Assembly (NCBI RefSeq): GCF_022024115.1
Contig: NZ_CP091792.1
Span: 1,054,001-1,118,000, forward strand
Direction of reading: 5' to 3'
From: Prevotella communis
GTDB taxonomy: Bacteria; Bacteroidota; Bacteroidia; Bacteroidales; Bacteroidaceae
DNA length: 64,000 bases
Below the pieces are notes generated by a model. That model was not told where the DNA came from. It saw only the letters and a list, made by a program, of their open reading frames with translations, and did not search any database. Of the stretch, positions 46,268-54,802 are shown piece by piece. The translations under genes were made by a program, and so were the position numbers. Positions within the stretch are counted from its first letter, which is position 1; each line of letters opens with the position of its first letter.

Positions 46268-47182
46268 TTATCTCTCCAGCAGACTCATGATACGGTTCAG
46301 GTCCTCCTCATTGGCAAAGGTGATGCTGATCTTTCCGTTACCCTTGGGTGAACAGGTCAGCTGTACCTTTGTGTTGAGCATGCTTGTCAGGCGGTTCTTG
46401 CTCTCGTTCAGACTGCTTGACAGGGGCACCCTTGTCGTGATGCGCTTGCGTACGGTCTGCACGTCCTCGCCATTCTTCAGTGCCTGTACCATCTCCTCAA
46501 CCTTGCGCACAGAGTACTGGTTCTTCTGTACCTCCTTGAAGAGTTTCAGCTGAAGCGAGGGAGAGTCCAGTGCCAGCAGTGCACGCGCATGTCCCATGTC
46601 AATCTCACGGTTCTTCAGGGCCATCTGAATCTGTGCGGGCAACTTCAGCAGACGCATATAGTTGGTCACCGCCGTACGGCTCTTGCCCACGCGCTCAGAG
46701 ATTTTCTCCTGCGTCATGCCACTGGTCTCTGCCAGGTGCTCGTAGGCCAGTGCTATTTCGATGGCGTTCAGGTCCTCACGCTGGATATTCTCCACCAGTG
46801 CCAGCTCCATCACGCTCTCATCGTTGGCCGTGCGGATATAGGCAGGGATAGCCGTGAGACCGGCAATCTGCGATGCGCGCCAACGACGTTCACCGGCGAT
46901 GATCTGGTAGTGGTTCTCGCTGACCTGACGCAGGGTGATAGGTGCAATAATACCCATTGTCTGGATACTTGCTGCCAGTTCCTGCATAGCCGTCTCGTCA
47001 AACTCACGACGAGGCTGGTCGGGGTTGGGCTCAATCTGTTCGATGGGAATCTCGTTCAGGTTTGACGAGCCTTGCGTCTTAACGTCACTTGTATCTATGA
47101 GGGCATCCAGTCCGCGACCAGTGCTGATATCGTCCAGACCTCTGCCCAGTACGCTCTTATCAAATTTCTTTCTAACAGCCAT
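46268..47182 (-). CDS. parB: Chromosome-partitioning protein ParB
   Basis: CTPase clamp that loads at parS and spreads along DNA for chromosome segregation. The 304 residues contain the N-terminal CTP-binding motifs (IEPNPDQPRREFDE, IAPITLRQ, IIAGERRWRASQIAGL, ENIQREDLNAIEIA), the helix-turn-helix (TQEKISERVGKSRTAVTNYMRLLKL) and a C-terminal dimerisation region. It starts three bases after the parA stop codon. Confidence 0.96.
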   Translation of the reverse strand: MAVRKKFDKSVLGRGLDDISTGRGLDALIDTSDVKTQGSSNLNEIPIEQIEPNPDQPRREFDETAMQELAASIQTMGIIAPITLRQVSENHYQIIAGERRWRASQIAGLTAIPAYIRTANDESVMELALVENIQREDLNAIEIALAYEHLAETSGMTQEKISERVGKSRTAVTNYMRLLKLPAQIQMALKNREIDMGHARALLALDSPSLQLKLFKEVQKNQYSVRKVEEMVQALKNGEDVQTVRKRITTRVPLSSSLNESKNRLTSMLNTKVQLTCSPKGNGKISITFANEEDLNRIMSLLER

Positions 47183-47185
47183 GAT

Positions 47186-47950
47186 TTATTTGTTTTTGCT
47201 GATAATTTCCTTTGCCAATGCCAAATGGTTCTTGCTACCTGTAGAGTCTGCGTCATAGAGGATGACGGGCAGACCGTGTGAGGGACTCTCAGACAGTTTC
47301 ACGTTACGCTGAATCACGGTCTTGAACACCAGTTCCTGGAAGTGGCGCTTCACCTCGTCGTAAATCTGGTTGGCCAGACGGAGACGTGAGTCGTACATCG
47401 TCAGGAGGAAGCCTTCAATCTCGAGCTTCGTGTTCAGTTTCGACTTGATGATCTTGATGGTGTTCAGCAGTTTTGAGATACCCTCCAGTGCGAAGTACTC
47501 ACACTGCACGGGGATGATGACTGAGTCGGCTGCTGTCAGGGCATTCACCGTGATGAGGCCCAGTGATGGTGAACAGTCAATCAGGATATAGTCGTATTCA
47601 TTGCGGATGGGGTCGAGCATATTCTTGATGACACGCTCGCGGTTGTCCAGGTTCAGCATTTCTATCTCAGCACCTACCAGGTCAATATGGCTGGGGATGA
47701 TGTCCAGTCCCTCGATGTCGGTTGTATAGATAGCCTCGCGTACATCTGTATGGTTAATGATACATTCGTAGAGCGAGCAGTCCACCTCTTTCAGGTCTAC
47801 TCCCAGTCCGCTGGATGCGTTAGCCTGAGGGTCGGCATCAACCACCAGTACGCTTTTCTCCAGCGTAGCCAGCGATGCTGCCAGATTAATGGTTGTCGTG
47901 GTCTTTCCCACGCCTCCTTTTTGGTTAGCAAGTGCAATAATCTTTCCCAT
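47186..47950 (-). CDS. parA: Chromosome-partitioning ATPase ParA (Soj)
   Basis: Deviant-Walker ATPase that drives chromosome segregation with ParB. The 254 residues start MGKIIALANQKGGVGKTTTT (deviant Walker A) and show VDADPQANASSGLG, YILIDCSPSLGLITVNAL and VIIPVQCEYFALEGISKLL. An upstream in-frame extension to 48019 is rejected because TATCTTTG (47981-47988) would lie inside the gene. It heads the operon parA-parB-DUF5683-lytic transglycosylase-relA-pectinesterase. Confidence 0.96.
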   Translation of the reverse strand: MGKIIALANQKGGVGKTTTTINLAASLATLEKSVLVVDADPQANASSGLGVDLKEVDCSLYECIINHTDVREAIYTTDIEGLDIIPSHIDLVGAEIEMLNLDNRERVIKNMLDPIRNEYDYILIDCSPSLGLITVNALTAADSVIIPVQCEYFALEGISKLLNTIKIIKSKLNTKLEIEGFLLTMYDSRLRLANQIYDEVKRHFQELVFKTVIQRNVKLSESPSHGLPVILYDADSTGSKNHLALAKEIISKNK

Positions 47951-47980
47951 TTTTAATTTTTCTCCTATGGATTTGAACTG

Positions 47981-48019
47981 CAAAGATACATAATTTCCGT
48001 GAAACAGTTGTTGTTTCAC
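47981..48019 (-). promoter_or_regulatory. parA promoter with everted parS-like half-sites
   Basis: The -7 element is TATCTTTG (47981-47988, minus strand). Upstream, GTGAAACA (47999-48006) and TGTTTCAC (48012-48019) flank five bases. Each equals a half of the parS consensus TGTTTCAC-GTGAAACA, but in outward order. Bases 47991-48006 alone match a full parS at 12 of 16 positions. Confidence 0.5.
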
Positions 48020-48114
48020 TCATTTATTTTGAAAATTTTAGAAAATGGAGTGTAGTCTGTACAATTTCCAAAACGAATGAAACATTTTCGTATAATTATT
48101 AGAGGAATTATTTG

Positions 48115-48122
48115 TACTTTTG
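48115..48122 (+). promoter_or_regulatory. -7 element of the GH98 gene
   Basis: TACTTTTG, 27 bases before the ATG at 48150. Confidence 0.7.
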
Positions 48123-48149
48123 CAGCATAGATTTAAAAACCTAAGAATT

Positions 48150-51100
48150 ATGATTAGAAAAATTTACTCATTTCTTTTAGTGATGATGCTGAGCGTCTGT
48201 GCCTTTCATGGCATCCAGGCCCAACAGCGTCGTCCTATTGACAATCAGCATCCGTTATGGTTGGTCCACGTTGATGTGTGGAACAGTGCTGACCCACAAA
48301 AAATTATTGATTTGATACCAGCAGATATCAAACCTTATGTTTGTCTGAACCTGTCGCTCTCTTGTCAGTTTGACACGAAGACCGGCATGTATCGTATGCC
48401 TCGTAATGCAGTGCGAACCTATAAGTCGTGGGCCACTGTCTGTCAGCAGAACAATATGTGGTTCTCTTGTCAGCCTGCCTCTGGTGGTCACACCCATATT
48501 CAGGATAACGACCTGCAGACTTTCGAGTATTTCTTCAAGACCTTCCCCAACTTCCTTGGATGGAACTATGCCGAGCAGTTCTGGGCCTTTGGCGATGCAG
48601 GCGACCTGAGTTCCATGACCAAGTCCAGTCGTTGGAATCTCTTTGCCAACCTTGTTGAGATGTCTCATAAGTATGGCGGCTTTCTCACGGTGAGCTGGTG
48701 TGGTGGTATCTACCATTTCGATACCGACCCTCTGGCAGAGTTGAAGACCGAGCCCAAGTTCTTGGCTGCCTGTCAGAAATATCCCGAGTCCATCCTGTTT
48801 CTCTACAAGTACACCCATTGCAGCAGTTTCTATAACAACGAGAGTGTGTGCTTCGGTCCGTTTATCGCCGGTCTGACCAAGAACTATGGTGTGCGCTATG
48901 ACAACTGCGGCTACAACGACATGCTGACTAAGGTGCTGGGCGAGAAGCACGGCAAGAAATATCCAGGCAGTGCTGGTATAGGCACCGTGATGGAGCAGAC
49001 CTGTGTGAACGGCGGTGCCGTGTGGGACGGACCAGAACTTATCTGGACCGAGGACTTCCAGAACCTCAGTGACAGTAACGTGGATGGCTATACCCGCCGC
49101 AACTGGGGACTGTTTCCTAACTTCAAGGGTATCTGGATTGATATGTGGCGTGAGATTATCAAGGGCAAGATGTATATCCCCACCCGTCAGGAGGTTGTAG
49201 CCAAGACCAAGGCCGTGCTGATTCATGATGCCGACAATGATTTCAAGGTGCCCGATGCCCTCTATGCCGGCCTGTATGAGGTGAAAGACCCGGGCAACAA
49301 AGGCGACGGACGTTGGGAGAACAACGGTTGGTATCTGAAGTCCTCGGGCCGTTATGGCGCTATCCCCATGGTGCCAGGCCTCTATGACGATATTGCCAAA
49401 AGTATCCCTGTGCAAGTAAAGAAGAGTGGGTTCAGTTCGCGTTGGGGCACCCAGTCAAAGAAGGTTAAGGAGTTCAACGAACTCTATCCAGAGGTGTCAA
49501 AGGGCGACCTCTTCGTGAACCGCTATCGCAATCAGTTGGTGACCTATGCTCCTTATACCTATTTAAATAAGAATAAGCACGCCACGGGTGCCATTTCTCT
49601 GCAGTATAATACCTGCGACTCATTGAAACTCGACTATTACAATCTCTCCAGCGGTGTGATTCGTGAGTATGCCGACCGTATCGAACTCTATCTGAACAAC
49701 TACCGCAGTGATACCCTGACGGTACGTACCGATACCATCTATATCGTTGGTGCCACCGCCCAGCCTGTCACAACGGTGGAGAAACACAAGACGGGTACCA
49801 CCACCTATAGCGCCTCTTTGGTTAGCGAGAACTATGATGCCGACACGAAGACCTATCGTGTGGGTGTGAAACACATGGGTCCTGCCACCATCACTATTGC
49901 CTGTGCCGGCGAGGGTACCAACCGTCTTACCGACTATCTCCCCGATACACCCTTAGGCCAGCCCCAGCAGCCAGCAGCCTATCATGGTCCAGTTATCATT
50001 GAGGCCGAGAATATGGACTACAAGAGCGTGAACGTCAGTCTGACACACTCCGGCTGGTGGGCACAGGACTATAAGGACTTTGCCGGTATGGGCTACGTAG
50101 AGACACAAGCCAGTACAGCCGCCGCCCTGCGTCATCAGTTGGCGCTGACCGAAGGTGGTGCCTATAATATCCTGGTGCGCTATTGTAACAGCAGTAAGGC
50201 TGGTAATATGAAAGCCACCGTTAATGGTACTGCTCAGACTGTAGCTTTTGAGAAAGTTGATAAAAACGACTGGCGTGAGGCTGTTATCCCTGTCACGCTG
50301 AAAGAAGGTACCAATAATTTCGTGCTCCAAAACTCAGGCGCTATCAAGATGACCATCGACCAGATTACGTATATGCCTGCAGAGATGCCCAAGGAGAAAT
50401 TTGATGTTGCTGTGCGACAGGCCGACTTTGGAACTGTGGTTGCAGATGTCGATTCAGCCCAGGCAGGTCAGGAGGTCCACCTCACCATCAGCGCTGACGA
50501 AGGCTATGGCATCAAGTCGCTCCGTGTGGTCAACTCCGTCTATTTCACCCAGGGCAAGACCATTCCTGTGGAAGTGGGTGCCAAGGAGGTATCGTTCATC
50601 ATGCCCGATGAGAACGTGACCATTCAGCCTCAGTTCTACGATATGTGCGCCGTCTATGACCTCGACTTCACGGATGTGCAGGCCGGTGAACTGCCTGTTG
50701 GCTGGCGTACCACCGATGGTGACAATGTGCGCAACTATCCCACCTCGAATGGCAGTGGCCCCCGTACCTTCAGTGGCCTGCAGGGCTATCAGGGCAAGGC
50801 ACTCTACTGGCGTACCACCAGTGCGGAGTATGGTCGCCTAGCCAACTATAAGCTCTCGCTCGAACCTGGCTCTTACGTGCTCTCTTTCGCTACGGCCGCA
50901 TGGAAGGGCACACCCACCTATTTGGCACGTATCCTGAAGAGCACAGGCGGTGTCGTTGCTTCTTCGTCCAACTATACCGCTACGCCCAACCTGAATGGTA
51001 ATGCCGCAGGCGATATCTCGTCGGCCACGCGCAACACGCTGTCGTTCGACATCACCACCAAGGGCGACTACGTGATTCAGTTCAAGGAAGTGGGCAGTGG

Positions 51101-51293
51101 CATGCAGGAGTTCCTCCTGGCCGAGTGCCGTCTGCGCGACTTGTCCATCCTCACCGGCATCACCACCCGTCCTGTCAGTCGTATGCCAGAGGGTATCTAC
51201 AGTCCTTCGGGCGTACGTCGTGAGTCGCTGCAGCGCGGACTGAATATCGTGGTGAAACCCAACGGACAGACCATGAAGGTGCTGATCAGATAA
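48150..51293 (+). CDS. Secreted multidomain GH98 glycoside hydrolase
   Basis: The 1047-residue protein has a signal peptide (ending GIQA before QQRRPID), then the GH98 catalytic and central domains (HPLWLVHVDVWNSADPQ, CLNLSLSCQFD, FLGWNYAEQFWAFG, LTVSWCGGIYHFD, GAVWDGPELIWTEDF) and the GH98 C-terminal domain. A CBM6/35-like module starts near 617 (VIIEAENMDYKSVNVSL). A small Ig-like domain (DEGYGIKSLRVV...FIMPDENVTIQPQF), another sandwich domain and a C-terminal tag (GIYSPSGVRRESLQRGLNIVV...KVLIR) follow. GH98 enzymes are endo-acting on blood-group glycans or on decorated xylans; which applies here cannot be told. There is no SusCD pair next to it. Confidence 0.9.
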   Translation: MIRKIYSFLLVMMLSVCAFHGIQAQQRRPIDNQHPLWLVHVDVWNSADPQKIIDLIPADIKPYVCLNLSLSCQFDTKTGMYRMPRNAVRTYKSWATVCQQNNMWFSCQPASGGHTHIQDNDLQTFEYFFKTFPNFLGWNYAEQFWAFGDAGDLSSMTKSSRWNLFANLVEMSHKYGGFLTVSWCGGIYHFDTDPLAELKTEPKFLAACQKYPESILFLYKYTHCSSFYNNESVCFGPFIAGLTKNYGVRYDNCGYNDMLTKVLGEKHGKKYPGSAGIGTVMEQTCVNGGAVWDGPELIWTEDFQNLSDSNVDGYTRRNWGLFPNFKGIWIDMWREIIKGKMYIPTRQEVVAKTKAVLIHDADNDFKVPDALYAGLYEVKDPGNKGDGRWENNGWYLKSSGRYGAIPMVPGLYDDIAKSIPVQVKKSGFSSRWGTQSKKVKEFNELYPEVSKGDLFVNRYRNQLVTYAPYTYLNKNKHATGAISLQYNTCDSLKLDYYNLSSGVIREYADRIELYLNNYRSDTLTVRTDTIYIVGATAQPVTTVEKHKTGTTTYSASLVSENYDADTKTYRVGVKHMGPATITIACAGEGTNRLTDYLPDTPLGQPQQPAAYHGPVIIEAENMDYKSVNVSLTHSGWWAQDYKDFAGMGYVETQASTAAALRHQLALTEGGAYNILVRYCNSSKAGNMKATVNGTAQTVAFEKVDKNDWREAVIPVTLKEGTNNFVLQNSGAIKMTIDQITYMPAEMPKEKFDVAVRQADFGTVVADVDSAQAGQEVHLTISADEGYGIKSLRVVNSVYFTQGKTIPVEVGAKEVSFIMPDENVTIQPQFYDMCAVYDLDFTDVQAGELPVGWRTTDGDNVRNYPTSNGSGPRTFSGLQGYQGKALYWRTTSAEYGRLANYKLSLEPGSYVLSFATAAWKGTPTYLARILKSTGGVVASSSNYTATPNLNGNAAGDISSATRNTLSFDITTKGDYVIQFKEVGSGMQEFLLAECRLRDLSILTGITTRPVSRMPEGIYSPSGVRRESLQRGLNIVVKPNGQTMKVLIR

Positions 51294-51314
51294 GCATCCG
51301 CTCAGATACATAAG

Positions 51315-51347
51315 AAAAGGCTGCTCCATTCGTGGGGCAGCCTTTTT
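51315..51347. terminator. Bidirectional terminator between the GH98 gene and the exporter operon
   Basis: AAAAGGCTGCTCC pairs with GGGGCAGCCTTTT (one wobble) across seven bases. Confidence 0.9.
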
Positions 51348-51358
51348 ATTATGTTTGT

Positions 51359-52603
51359 TTATCCTTGTCTCTGTTGTCTTCTCCTCTTCATGTCGATATA
51401 TCGCCAGAAGGCATCGTGACGCGCCAGGTAAATCTGGTAGCCGTAGACCACGCATGCCAGCCAGAAATACAGGAACACGTGGAGCCAGAGAATCCATATC
51501 TCCGTTGACACGTCGCTGATGGTGGCACCCATCGAGTTCAGGCGTACGTAGGCCCTGATGCCGAAGGTAGAGGGGAATACCCACGATGCACCCTGCCAGA
51601 AGCCGGGGATGTTGCTCTGGGGCCAACTTACACCCGAGAGGAACAGCAGGGGTACGGATACAAAGACCATCAGCAGCATCACGTTCTCGCGGTATCTCAC
51701 AATACATGATACCACGATGCCAAAGAAGATACATGCCAGCGTGTAGGGCAACATCAGCGTCAGCAGTGGTTGCCATGCTGCCAGTTGGGGGAAGTGGAAC
51801 AGGCGTGGCACGGCGATGACCAGCCAGGCACCCATGATGGCGTATATCATGAAGTAGCACAGCGACTTGCCCAGCACGATGCGGAACACGTTCTGATAAG
51901 GGCGCGTCACCGGTATCAGCTGGTGGTAACGGTTGCGCTCGCGTGCCGTACCTGCCGACATGCCGATACCCAGTACCAGCGTCTGCTGCAGAATCAGCAT
52001 CAGCACACCGGGAAGGATGAAAGAGCCATAGCCCCCCTGCGGATTAAAGATAGCCACGTCGGCATAGTCCAGCGGACGGGCAGCGATAGCCTCTTCCCTG
52101 CTGGTGAAATGGCCTCCCAGTTTTGTCTGTATCTCGGCCCCCATCTGCATGGAAACCAGTTGGGCGGTCTGGAAGATAGCCTTGTAGGTGAGCATCAGGC
52201 TCATGTCACAGTATACGCTGATGACGCCCTGCTGCATCCTGTTGATGTTTGTCTCAAACTCACTGGGAATCAGGTAGATACCCTTAACTAACTGACGACT
52301 GACCAGCGACTTGGCCTCGTCGAGGTCCTGTGCGTAGTAGGCCACCTTCACATCTGCCGACGCGTCGCACATACGGATAAACTGTCGTGAGAGCGCCGTG
52401 TGCGACTGGTCCACCACGACCACCGGCACCTCGTGCACCGTCTCGTTGTTGTAGATCCACGAATAGAGTAGGGGATATATCAAGGGCACGATGATAAAGA
52501 AGATGAGCATACCTTCATCCTTCAACACCTGTCGCATCTCGTCGCGCCATATCAACATGGTGTCGTCGATCCTTCTTCTGAAACTATTACGGTATGTAGA
52601 CAT
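51359..52603 (-). CDS. ABC-2-type exporter permease (second of pair)
   Basis: The 414-residue protein has one N-terminal membrane helix (FFIIVPLIYPLLYSWIY), a large periplasmic region (about 50-185), then five C-terminal helices, the ABC2_membrane_3 layout of YhhJ/YbhR-type permeases (SAGTARERNRYHQLIPVTRPY is the conserved cytosolic loop). It overlaps the preceding permease gene by 17 bases. No ATPase gene is in the operon. Substrate unknown; drug or lipid export is the usual guess. Confidence 0.9.
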   Translation of the reverse strand: MSTYRNSFRRRIDDTMLIWRDEMRQVLKDEGMLIFFIIVPLIYPLLYSWIYNNETVHEVPVVVVDQSHTALSRQFIRMCDASADVKVAYYAQDLDEAKSLVSRQLVKGIYLIPSEFETNINRMQQGVISVYCDMSLMLTYKAIFQTAQLVSMQMGAEIQTKLGGHFTSREEAIAARPLDYADVAIFNPQGGYGSFILPGVLMLILQQTLVLGIGMSAGTARERNRYHQLIPVTRPYQNVFRIVLGKSLCYFMIYAIMGAWLVIAVPRLFHFPQLAAWQPLLTLMLPYTLACIFFGIVVSCIVRYRENVMLLMVFVSVPLLFLSGVSWPQSNIPGFWQGASWVFPSTFGIRAYVRLNSMGATISDVSTEIWILWLHVFLYFWLACVVYGYQIYLARHDAFWRYIDMKRRRQQRQG

Positions 52604-53756
52604 AGGTCAGCATTGCATTCTTAATTTTCCTCACCACCAACCAGGGCAGCAGTATGAATGCTGCCATAGCGGCCATGTGGAACCACGACTCCAACAGTGG
52701 GTAACCGTTGAACACGTTAATCTGATAAATCATGTAGTAATGACGCAGGGGAAACAGCCACGTGAGCGTCTGCAGCGCACCGTCCATGCCCATCATGGGG
52801 AAGGCAGAGCCCACCATCGAAAAACTGAGCACCGCCCAGAGTGAGCACACACTCATCGACATACGCAGCGACGGCATCAGGCCAAAGGCAAAGATGCCAA
52901 AGCCCTGCGAGGCTATCACCTGTACCAATCCCAGCAGTACCAGCATCCAGGGACTGCCCTGATGGGGGAACTGCAACACGTGGAACACGTAGTATTCATA
53001 ACTGTAGACCACCGCCAGCCATATCATGGTCTGAGGCAGGAACTTGCCCATCAGCGCTATCGATATGCGGTTGTCGGCCATCTCCAGCCATTCCTTCGAC
53101 GTGCCGAACTTCAGTTCCGTGCCCAGCGAGTAGGCCGATATCAGGAAGATAAACAGCATAATCATGCCAGGTACCAGCATCGTTGACAGGTAGGAGTTGT
53201 AACTGGTCCACGGGTTGGCTATCTGATGCAGGTCTATGCGGATAGGCTGCAGGAATGTCTGTATCTGTGCATCCGTGAATCCCTTGGCACGCATCGTGGC
53301 CTGACCTACGGCTGCCGAGCCCAGTGTAGAGATTGTCTTCAGGTCCTTCATCAGCAGGGCACCCGACGCCAGTGTGGTATATGAGTAATAGAACGATATC
53401 TTTGGCTGTCGGCCTGCCAGCAGGTTCTCCGTGGTACCCTTGGGGATATACAGGAACGCGTATATCTCGTTCTCCTGGATATCACGACGGGCCTCGTTCA
53501 CGCTGGGGTAGTGGGCCACCACCTTCGACATCTGGAAGGCATCCAGACGCTGCACCAGTGAGCGCGACGTCGATGTGTTGTCCAGGTCCACCACGCCCAC
53601 GGGCATCTCCGTTGGCAGTCCATCGTCCATCAGCGATGTGAAGAACACCATGACCATCAGCGGGAAAGCCACCATGCAAAACAGGTACACCCTGTTCCTG
53701 CACAGTATCTGCAACTCGCGCAGTCCTACCTTATATAATAATTGTAGCGTTTTCAA
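52587..53756 (-). CDS. ABC-2-type exporter permease (first of pair)
   Basis: The 389-residue protein has the same layout as its partner: N-terminal helix (VYLFCMVAFPLMVMVFF), periplasmic region and a C-terminal helix bundle (LVPGMIMLFIFLISAYSLGTELK..., SKEWLEMADNRISIALMGKFL). The only usable start is TTG at 53756 (giving KTLQLLYKV after the initiator); in-frame stops lie just upstream and no ATG occurs before the first helix. The start codon is embedded in a TAACTC-type word array. The two permeases probably form a heterodimer. Confidence 0.88.
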   Translation of the reverse strand: MKTLQLLYKVGLRELQILCRNRVYLFCMVAFPLMVMVFFTSLMDDGLPTEMPVGVVDLDNTSTSRSLVQRLDAFQMSKVVAHYPSVNEARRDIQENEIYAFLYIPKGTTENLLAGRQPKISFYYSYTTLASGALLMKDLKTISTLGSAAVGQATMRAKGFTDAQIQTFLQPIRIDLHQIANPWTSYNSYLSTMLVPGMIMLFIFLISAYSLGTELKFGTSKEWLEMADNRISIALMGKFLPQTMIWLAVVYSYEYYVFHVLQFPHQGSPWMLVLLGLVQVIASQGFGIFAFGLMPSLRMSMSVCSLWAVLSFSMVGSAFPMMGMDGALQTLTWLFPLRHYYMIYQINVFNGYPLLESWFHMAAMAAFILLPWLVVRKIKNAMLTYVYIP

Positions 53757-53777
53757 CTCTAACGTCTTAACTCTTCA
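53757..53777. repeat. Short TAACTC word array at a gene boundary
   Basis: AACTCTAACG and CTTAACTCTTC lie between the membrane-fusion-protein stop and the TTG start of the permease. Confidence 0.5.
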
Positions 53778-53781
53778 TTCA

Positions 53782-54771
53782 TTACTTCACCACCAGGCTC
53801 ATGCCGGGACGCAGGCCCTCAATCTTCTCCACCGGACGCGCCTTCACCTCAAAGGTCTTCAGGTCATACTGTCCGTTGGCCTTCGTAGCCTTCCATACCG
53901 CATACGAGCCCTGATCCTTCATGTGATACACCTTCAACTTGATTTCCTTGTTGAATGCGGGTACGAAAGCCGTAAACTCAGTACCAATCTTCATGCCGTT
54001 CAACTGATCCTCGCGTACGTTGAATGTGCCCCACATATCGTTCATCATTGAGATGGTCATGATAGGACTGCCCGTACCAACGAGCTCGCCCACCTTCGGG
54101 TAGATGCTGCTCACCTCACCGTCCATCTGGGCTATCTGCACGGTCTCGCCGATATAGGCGTTGACCTCCTGCACGGCACCCTTGGCGCGGTTCAACTGTG
54201 CCTGAGCGGCCAGTTTCTCCTCCTGACGGGCACCGTTCACAGCCATGTCATACTGACTCTTGGCAGCCTTCATCTGAGCCTCAGAAGCCTTGTACATAGC
54301 CAGCGCCTCGTCGCGCTTCTGTGCACTCACCACGCCCTCGTCAAACAGACGCTGCACGCGGTTGTATGATTTCTCGGCAATCTCCAGGGCTGCCGTTGCC
54401 TGCTGGTACACCTGATAGGCACCCTGCACCTGTTCCTTGCGGGCACCATTCTTGGCCATCATCTCCAGCGCGGCGGCACCGTCCTCAGCCCCCTGTGCCT
54501 GTTGCATCTTGGCACGTACCTCGGGTGCATCCAGAATGGCCAGCGTGTCGCCGGCATGTACGTAGTCGCCCTCCTTCACACGGATTTCCAGAATACGTCC
54601 GGGCACCTTGCTCGACACGCGATACTCTGATACTTCCACCTGTCCCTGAATAATCTCGGGATCGCGACCCAGTGCAAAGAAACCTATGAGAGCCACGATA
54701 ATAACAACTGCAGCAAAACCAATGATCGCATACAGAATGTTATGATGCTGTTTTTTTGATTGATTACTCAT
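53782..54771 (-). CDS. HlyD-type membrane fusion protein
   Basis: Periplasmic adaptor linking the permeases to the TolC channel. The 329 residues have one N-terminal membrane helix (AIIGFAAVVIIVALIGFFAL), a split biotinyl-lipoyl-like domain (SKVPGRILEIRVKEGDYVHAGDTLAILD), a long alpha-helical hairpin rich in Ala, Glu and Gln (about 90-200), and a C-terminal barrel (GTFNVREDQLNGMKIGTEF, GLRPGMSLVVK). It is the third gene of the exporter operon. Confidence 0.93.
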   Translation of the reverse strand: MSNQSKKQHHNILYAIIGFAAVVIIVALIGFFALGRDPEIIQGQVEVSEYRVSSKVPGRILEIRVKEGDYVHAGDTLAILDAPEVRAKMQQAQGAEDGAAALEMMAKNGARKEQVQGAYQVYQQATAALEIAEKSYNRVQRLFDEGVVSAQKRDEALAMYKASEAQMKAAKSQYDMAVNGARQEEKLAAQAQLNRAKGAVQEVNAYIGETVQIAQMDGEVSSIYPKVGELVGTGSPIMTISMMNDMWGTFNVREDQLNGMKIGTEFTAFVPAFNKEIKLKVYHMKDQGSYAVWKATKANGQYDLKTFEVKARPVEKIEGLRPGMSLVVK

Positions 54772-54780
54772 ATCTTGATA

Positions 54781-54802
54781 CTTCTTAACTCTTAATTCTT
54801 AA
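54781..54802. repeat. Short TAACTC word array between TolC and MFP genes
   Basis: CTTAACTCTTAATTCTTAAC, the same words as at 9301-9336, directly follows the TolC-gene stop codon. Confidence 0.5.

Noticed and set aside
47951..48019. Longer parA start
   Set aside because: The extension contains the parA -7 box and the parS-like half-sites; the conserved protein begins MGKIIALANQKGG.
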